In this document: piece after piece, positions 57,554 through 64,000 of the stretch
Position numbering within the stretch: the first letter of the stretch is position 1
Layout of the letters: every line of letters begins with the position of its first letter
Source: Desmodesmus armatus
Taxonomy: Eukaryota; Chlorophyta; Chlorophyceae; Sphaeropleales; Scenedesmaceae
DNA length: 64,000 bases
NCBI GenBank assembly: GCA_007449985.2
Contig: VIIQ02000709.1
Coordinates: 1 to 64,000, forward strand
Reading direction: 5' to 3'
The notes under the pieces: model-generated
What the model was told of the DNA's origin: nothing
Database searches by the model: none
Seen by the model: the letters and a program-made list of their open reading frames with translations, nothing else
Program-made: the position numbers and the translations under genes

Positions 57554-57766
57554 AATTAGGCTGTTGCTGGACAGCTGCACCTGGTGCAGCCAAGATGGTC
57601 CTGCAGGAGCACATCCGCTCTCACATAGACGCATCGTCTGCCCGCTGGCAGCCACCCAGCTGGCGGAGCTGCGCAGCAGCAGCAGCAGCAGCAGCCGTGG
57701 CAACAGTCGTATGCAGCATCGCGCATTTTTGCTTCGAGAGTCCAGGCAGCAGCTGCAGGCAGACAG
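57554..57766 (+). CDS. Candidate exon, function unknown
   Basis: Between the acceptor GCCACCTGCAG and the donor GACAG|GTGAGC, 70 codons are open: [40 protein letters not shown], then AFLLRESRQQLQAD. Coiled-coil-like end. A second frame (MVLQEHIRSHIDASS) is also open, so frame choice is uncertain. Confidence 0.35.
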
Positions 57767-59229
57767 GTGAGCTTGAACGAGCCGGCTGGGGCGTTGAAAG
57801 GCAGCGGGTTGGCTTGCTTTTTCCAGCTAGGGAGCAGCTGGCAGATATAGCAATGCTGGGCGTATAGTGTATATAGCAACGGTGGGTGTGTAGAAGCTGT
57901 GGCATGCTGTGTCAATCTACATCGGGGTCGCTTGAGTGCTGAAGGGCATGCTGCAGACAGTGCAGAGGGGTTCACGGTCATGCTTGAGCCTTGACAGCGC
58001 ACAGTGGTGAAGCAATCTGATGAAGTGATATGTGCTCCTGCTTGCAATGGTGCGTGCTGCTGTATCTTGATGCTGCTGGCACAGGTTGCGCCCAGGACCC
58101 GTTGACCCAGGACCTGCTGCTCCAGACAATGCCTCTTTGAACGCACCTTGAACGGCATCACATACCCCACACGCAGCTTGAGCGTGTGCAGCGCCAAGGG
58201 CTGCGCCAGGCAGCAGTGATGGTGCCGCGGCAGCTGGATGATCAAAGCGTGCTGGGACACACGAGCACTCCATCAGTCCTGTTATTGTGGTGTTGTACAG
58301 TTGGATGGGTCACAGGTAGGTGGTGCAGGCAGCTGCCTCATACTTAGGCGCATGCCGAACATCTACCTGAAGGCTATGCAGGGCAACCTTCCAGCGGTGC
58401 AATGATGCTTGTAGACTTCACATACTCTACCATTGGTATGTCCCTGAGTCCCCATGTTCGTATGCTCTGCGCTCTCAGCACATGTGCAGGGGGCCTCAGG
58501 CCCAGCCATCTTGTGTGGTATATGTATCACCACATGCAGCAAACATATGAAGCGTCCCAGGTAGTGCACACAAGTACAGTGCCGTAGTGATTGCTCTTCT
58601 TGCATGTTGTTGCTGCTGCTGCAGCGGCGGCTGATTTTGCAGCAAGCAGGATCAAGACAACTAACATGCGCTGAGGGAGCCGAACACACAAGCTGCACAT
58701 GTGCTGCTGGCATCATCAGAGTGTGGCCAACTGCTGGGAGCGCTTGTGGGCCCTGGACACCCAGCTGTGCCCTTGTGGCAGCTGCAGCAGCAGCTATGAA
58801 CATGCGCGGGTTGGAACTCCACAGGTGAATTTGGCTTCCACAACTGCGCCCTGGCAACCGCTTTGTGTGACCGCTTCAATCACAAACACCTGCTACCTGT
58901 AATTGAGGCATAGCCAGTCTGGCAGTGGCTGTCGCCAAACAGACACGTTTCGAGAGGGGCTGCATGGCATGATGCTCTTCAGCTGCTGGAGGGTCAAGCC
59001 CAGAGCAGCACAGGCAAACAGGAACACGACTTCCAATTGTTGCTGCCCTGGACTGGAGTTGCCGCAGGTGCTGTCAGGTTTGGGCGCGCTGGGCTTTGCT
59101 GCCAGTGGGACTGCCATGCCTGCAGCAATGTTGTCTCTGCAGCATGTTCAGCAGGTTTTGGCTGGCCTGTATTTGATTGCAGGCACAACACAGGCAGCGC
59201 CCTAGAGGCAATCGGTGAAGCGTGCTGAC

Positions 59230-60450
59230 GCTGGCCCCCAAAAGCTGCTGCTGCTCTGTGGTGCTGGTGGTGGAGGTGTGGAGGGCTGCAGTTCTGCACC
59301 CTTGGGGGCAGGGCTAGATTACATCCACTCCCACTTGTTTGTACCTGCTGGCAGCCAATCAGCTGGCGAGCTGTGCAGCAGCAGTCAGTGCCATTCAGTT
59401 TGTGCCGTTGGCCTGCTGCTCCTGGCACCAGCAGCACCACCCATGCAGACCTAACAGGTGGGGCCATTGTTGTGTGTGTGTGGGGGGGGGGGGATGCATG
59501 TATGGATTCCAAGGGGGCCAGTTGGCAGCTGCAGGAACGCGTTGTTGCCGCGTCATGGCAGGTTGTTTTCCTCGAAGACACGTCCACCGGTCCAAGGGTG
59601 GTTCTGAGCTGCACCACAACATGTTCATTTGAATACCAGCACCCCTTGCACTTGGCGGACCTTGACCATAACCAAGGGGCCCCAATGTGGTTGCAACAAC
59701 GCGCAAATGGTGTGTGCTGGAGCTTGGAGTGTGCTGCTGGTGCTCAAACGCGCACATTGTGTGTGTGCTGGCGCTCGTGAGGCTTGTTCAGTTGCTTTGT
59801 GCCTTTGAGCTTGCTGCTGTGCCTTGTTGCTGCTGGCACAGGTGTGGCACAGGACCTGCTGCTGCCAGGCCCCTTGTTCCTCTTTGGTGACTTGACAGCA
59901 CGAGGGGTTCTCTTCGTGCCAGCTTCACTGGCAATAGCAGTGGCGGCACTGCCATTCAGCAGTCGTCCTGCAGCAGTGGAGGCTGGTGGTGGTGGTGGTG
60001 CTGTGTGGCTGTAGGGTGAAGCACGGCGGTGATGACACCAGCACTGCAGCAATCCTGCTGCCATGCAGGTGCGGTCATAGCCTTTCCACTTTCACATTTG
60101 GCTGTGCACTTTGTCTCCGGCAACACAGTGAAATTGCTGACACCCCGCCAGGTGCATGTCTGTTGCTGGCTCTACCCGTCTCACTACGTGATGTCTTGTC
60201 AGAAAGTGTAGGTGGGTTTGCAATCATGAGGGTGTTGTTTTTGAAATTGTCACGCCTTGCAACGTGACAAGAGCACTCCATTCGTCTTCGCTCATGCTGT
60301 TTGCACCAACAGTACCGCTCAGAGTGGCACCTCCTTCCTCCACCGCTACTGCTGTGATTCCTGTCGTCTTTGTGCGCAGGGCACAGGCGCTTGTCGTGAC
60401 GAAGATGACGTTGCAAGCGCCAGAACATCTACTGCAGCGCAAGGGCTGTG
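59230..60450 (+). repeat. Block duplicated from/to 50,585-51,790 (right copy)
   Basis: Contains HSHLFVPAGSQSAG with a GTGGGG donor (59,320-59,455) and a longer intact frame at 59,800-60,014 (PLSLLLCLVAAGTGVAQDLL, then LFLFGDLTARGVLFVPASLA), hydrophobic and possibly membrane-spanning. It also holds the CTCATGCTGTTTGCACCAAC segment (60,293). This copy is better preserved than the left one. Confidence 0.5.
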
Positions 60451-60803
60451 TGAGTCTTGCGGCGTACCTGTTCAACAGCGAGGCCCACTGCAGTTTTGTT
60501 GTGATGTTCTGCGGTGCATGCATGATACCTACGCTTAGGGCATGCTTGTGTGGAGCGCCGCCATGCTGCAGCAGTCCTGTTGGCATGGTGTTTTGGCTGA
60601 CCTCCCCCTCCTTTTACGTGACACAGTGGGATGCTTGCCTGCCGGAGGCTGCCAGCTGTCTATGCCTGCCCTCACTCTGTTGCAGGACTCTGTTGCGCAT
60701 GGGCCGTTACCGCATGTGCGCGTGAATGTCTGTGGTCCCTTCGGTGCTCTGATTGTCGCTGCGCAAGGTTGTGGCTCCATGAGGGAAGGCTTTCATTGTC
60801 AGC

Positions 60804-61250
60804 ATGATAGATTTCATGAGGGAACTGAGTGTGCTACGTTGCAACAAGAAGCCTGGCTCAGTTGCTTGTGCCTTGTACTCGCATGGATCTGAGCTTCTTG
60901 TGCCCAGCACGGCATGCCAGACATCCGCACAGGTTGCCACACAACTGTGTGTGCGCTTGCTGGCGCACCTGATCACTAGACATGTGGACGGCAAGTGCTT
61001 GTCATCCGAGCATGCAAGTGGCGCTGACAGGGTGGTGGAGTCTTTATGCCGATTTGTGGTCCACGTCACTGATGCATATGAATGTCAATCTGTCAATCAA
61101 TTGCAGAATGTGCTGATTGTGGTCAGCAGGGCAACTGTTGGTAGCTTGATCCGGCTATTGGTCAGGGTAGGTCATGCGACTGCAGGATGCAACTCTGACG
61201 CTTGGGTCAGTCTGCAGGGTTGGGCAGCAGGTAGCTGCTTCAGGGCCTGA
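60804..61250 (+). CDS. Open frame, 148 residues, function unknown
   Basis: ATG at 60,804 just after a TTGTCAG acceptor, TGA at 61,248. It reads MIDFMRELSVLRCNKKPGSV, then VATQLCVRLLAHLITRHVDG and ADRVVESLCRFVVHVTDAYE, helical and leucine/valine-rich like a helical-repeat protein. No family recognised. An opposite-strand frame at 61,172-61,552 (LLLNTPRLPPGALSSFVELM) is also protein-like. Confidence 0.4.
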   Translation: MIDFMRELSVLRCNKKPGSVACALYSHGSELLVPSTACQTSAQVATQLCVRLLAHLITRHVDGKCLSSEHASGADRVVESLCRFVVHVTDAYECQSVNQLQNVLIVVSRATVGSLIRLLVRVGHATAGCNSDAWVSLQGWAAGSCFRA

Positions 61251-62105
61251 CGGGGGTGAGGATGGCTGAGCAAAGCCCTGGCAGGAGGCGCACTGCGGCT
61301 CAGCTGGCAGGCAGCTGGACCAGCGCACGAGACATGTGATCGAGACAGGCAGAGCGCAGGCCTTGTCCTTGGCTCATGTACTGGGGTACCTGTCAGTGTA
61401 TGGTGTACACTTGAAGGGACTCCTGCAATTTGCACACTTTTCCCACTCAATTCTATTCCACTGACAACAACACGAAGATGACTCATCAGCTCAACGAAGC
61501 TGGAGAGGGCCCCAGGGGGTAGCCGCGGTGTGTTGAGCAGGAGGTCCTGCACCTGACTGTGAAAGCCGTCTACTCACAGGAAGGATTCTGTGTTTTTCTG
61601 CCGTGCTGCTGCAAAACGATCGTCACAAACTACACCACCCCTGCAGATACAAGCAAGTTGGGCTGCAGCGGCACAACAGTGGTACATTACGTAAGCAAGA
61701 CACATAGCAAATTCGAAAATCCTGGGCACAAAAGTCTGATGATCACAGTCATCCATCATCTGCTGATCTTACGAACATCTGCGTCTTCTTGTTGTTGCAA
61801 AGAAGGCCACATCCGCTTTGTTGTGTCGCTCAGCGCGCCACGTTTTCATCATTGCAGACAGGACACCCTGCTCGTCCCTTGTCAATCATACAATTACTAC
61901 AACACCAAGAAGGTAACGCAGTAGCGGCCTTGGTGGCAACTGACCGCCCAGTACCTCTTGAGGGCTGCTGCTGTTGCACGTGTGCTGTTGTTCCCAACAT
62001 GCTCATGAAATCAGTCCAGGCCACGGATCGTCTCAATGTTTTGAATGTGAGGAATGCACTCAGAAAAAGCATAAGTCCTTTTTTTGGTGGCCACTGCCTC
62101 GCAGG

Positions 62106-63776
62106 ATGTCAAGTTCTTGGATGTACAGGATCAAGCGCGCCATGGCAGCGATCGTCGGATCAGCACAAGCACAGTCCGGTTCGCTCATGCAGCTGCCTGA
62201 CTCCTGCCTGGTAGCAGTGATGATCTGCCTGTTGGAAGATGATCTGCAAAGCTTCTTTCAGGCAGCCAGAGCATCCAGCAAGCTGCACCAGGCAGCCTTG
62301 GAGGCGTTGGACACCATCAACCTGAACGCCACCCACCAGCAGCAGGCGGATGGCTGCATGCTGTACCTGGACAAACACAAGGAGTATGTGGACAAGATCT
62401 GCGTCATGGGTGCTGGCATCACCACACTCACCATCAACCTGCCCATTTACCTAGAGCTTGGCTGCTTGATCCTATGCGATGTCAACTTGCAGCTGCACCC
62501 AGGCCACATGTTCCTAGGCGGGCGGAAGGCTGACAAGAAGTATGGTCGCATGGCACTACAGCTCAAATCCTGCAATATCCTAGGTGACGATGACACGGGA
62601 GAGGCGCTGTGGCAGCTGCCTGCCGGGCTGCAGCATCTCAGCGTCTCAAATTGTCTCATCCAAGGAGAGCCGCTGCACTTCCCCACAGGCGCGTTGCAGC
62701 ACCTTACACAACTCACCTACATTGAGCTTGCTGGGCTGCAGCTGCAGGGACCTGACACGCACAACCCTGTCCTGCAGCCGCTGCAGGCTTTGACCCGTCT
62801 GGCTGACATCCGTGTGGGCAGAGTGTCTGAGGAGGTTGTGATTGTGGACTCAGACAGTGACGCCAGCAGTGATGGCAGTGATGATGACAGTGATATGGCA
62901 GATGATGACGCTGACCAGGATGATGACAGTACTGGGTCAGGTGATGATGACAGCGCTGGGTCAGGTGATGATGACAGCGCTGGGGCAGAAGATGATGACA
63001 GCGCTGGGGCACAGGACATGTTCAGCTTCACTGCTGGCATGTTGTCAAGTCATGTGACGCGTCTGCAACTGTTTGGCTTTTTCCTTCAGCCAGATGCCCT
63101 GACTGGCAGGACCCAGCTGCACCACCTGGACTTGGACTACTGCAGTGTACTTGGTGGTGCTTCTGGAGTAGCACAACTACTGTCTGAACTGCAGCCAATG
63201 CAACAGCTGACAAAGCTGAAGCTTGGAGGAAGCTTGAGGTTCGACGAGTCCCAGCTGCAGGAGCTGCCCTCATCAGCCTACTCAAGCCTGACAGCCAGCA
63301 GCAAGCTGCAATGCCTCAAGATCGGCGGCTGCATACTGGCAGCAGGCGCCTGGCAGCATATCTTTCCTCCAGGCAAGCAGCTGCCAAACCTGCAGTCTCT
63401 GGACATCATGGATGTCTGGCACGCAGATGGGATCAATACAGCACTCAATGAGGGCAGGCCCCTCTTCAGCTGCTGTACTGGCCTGAGGGCTCTGGACATG
63501 TGCATGCAAAACAGCGCGGACCTTCTGGTTGACTTGCAGGGGCTGGGTAGGCTTGAGAAACTGTACCTGGCTGTCGAGGGTGACAGTGACATAGCAGCTG
63601 AGACTGTGGACACGGTGCGTCAGCTCACACAGCTGAAACGACTGGTCCTGGATGACTGTGACCTGCCAGAGGGGCTGCTGCTGCAGCTGACACGGCTGAA
63701 GGAGCTGACACATCTGGCTTGTCGAGGCCAATGTGGAAGGACGGGGGTCAGTGAAAAGCTCTGCTTGACCGATAAG
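62106..63776 (+). CDS. F-box-like leucine-rich-repeat protein (continues beyond the window)
   Basis: ATG at 62,106, two bases after the acceptor TGCCTCGCAG; an upstream exon is likely. 557 codons run to the strong donor GATAAG|GTGAGT, so the stop at 63,809 is inside an intron and the last exon is beyond the window. An F-box-like motif (LPDSCLVAVMICLLEDDLQS) is at about residue 30. LRR units follow: LPAGLQHLSVSNC, LTQLTYIELAGL, LQALTRLADIRV, MQQLTKLKLGGS, LPNLQSLDIMDV, LTQLKRLVLDDC, LTRLKELTHLAC. An acidic insert of about 65 residues (62,817-63,014), partly built from 24-bp repeats encoding DDDSAGSG, splits the LRRs. Probable SCF-type substrate receptor, by architecture only. Paralogue of the minus-strand gene at 53,373. 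Confidence 0.8.
62935..63012 (+). repeat. 24-bp coding repeat in the acidic insert
   Basis: Four units containing GATGATGACAGCGCTGGG encode DDDSAGSG-type octapeptides in frame. Confidence 0.85.
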
Positions 63777-64000
63777 GTGAGTCAGTACTTTGTCCTGAGC
63801 CTGAGCTGATGCTTTGTCTGCTGCGTTCTGTGGTTGGCGTACCAAGCTGGTGTACTGTCACTTGAAGGTAAATAGCATGATGGCTCGTTAGCTGGTTTCA
63901 CAGCGGCAACCTCAGGCAAGGTATGCCGGCTTCACCGTATGGTGCCTGTACATATGCATGTGCAGGATCAAAGTTCAAGTTCTAACTTCCAACCTTGCGG
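63777..64000 (+). other. Intron of the LRR gene at the window edge
   Basis: Begins with GTGAGTCAG. No sequence resembling the last exon of the paralogue (VVLRAAVAL) is present, so that exon lies beyond 64,000. Confidence 0.5.

Noticed and set aside
60707..61069. Minus-strand frame opposite the ORF at 60,804
   Set aside because: Composition is less protein-like than the plus strand and there are no good splice signals. Kept only as a shadow.
63777..63809. Stop codon at 63,809 as the true end of the plus-strand LRR gene
   Set aside because: A consensus donor at 63,776 sits exactly where the paralogue has an intron, so the stop is intronic.
1..64000. Bacterial-style operons, ribosome binding sites and terminators
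   Set aside because: The resolved gene has eight spliced exons and no compact gene clusters exist, so prokaryotic signals were not called.
1..64000. tRNA or rRNA genes
   Set aside because: Reading for T-loop-like GGTTCGA and rRNA-like blocks gave only isolated matches without a fold. A covariance-model scan would be needed to exclude them.

Overview
The window reads as nuclear DNA of a green alga, most likely a chlorophyte of the Chlamydomonadales/Sphaeropleales kind. The one gene that can be fully resolved (GPN2) has eight short exons with GT-AG introns. CAG/CTG runs and long G or C homopolymers are everywhere, and there is a short stretch of the TTTAGGG telomere repeat. There is no operon structure, ribosome binding site, CRISPR array, rRNA or recognisable tRNA. 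The assignment is inferred from style; no organelle or marker gene is present to fix the species.

Layout. 1-7647: tandem array of a 2.5-kb unit (three and a third copies, entering from the left edge) holding pieces of a plus-strand, multi-exon gene of unknown function. 7648-11,900: no recognised gene; a long imperfect hairpin, poly-G and poly-C tracts, and an A/T-richer segment. 11,926-15,081: candidate plus-strand exons interrupted by a 33-copy G-rich minisatellite. 15,250-about 18,050: a diverged copy of the element that is amplified further right. 19,107-23,411: more candidate plus-strand exons and a second G-rich minisatellite. 23,524-41,000: a macrosatellite with a 1,785-bp unit. It has nine unit starts but twelve copies of the unit middle, because three junctions carry the same 1.0-kb deletion. 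The last unit is split by a 1,273-bp insertion (41,000-42,272) and resumes at 42,273. 44,522-49,198 (minus): GPN2, a GPN-loop GTPase used in RNA polymerase II assembly and import. 50,585-60,500: scattered candidate exons and two diverged copies of one block. 53,373-56,577 (minus) and 62,106-63,776 (plus): two paralogous F-box-like leucine-rich-repeat genes, pointing away from each other.

How it fits together. Only GPN2 has a function that can be named from sequence; the LRR pair are probable F-box substrate receptors by architecture. Most of the window is repeat-driven. The 1,785-bp unit carries a TATA element, a perfect hairpin and a 54-codon reading frame; compared with the old copy at 15.7 kb, that frame mostly keeps its amino acids while third positions change in its first half. 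It is the best candidate here for an undescribed element. Copies of the 2.5-kb unit differ mainly by one-base indels in short homopolymers, which suggests residual long-read error, so broken frames should be judged with care.
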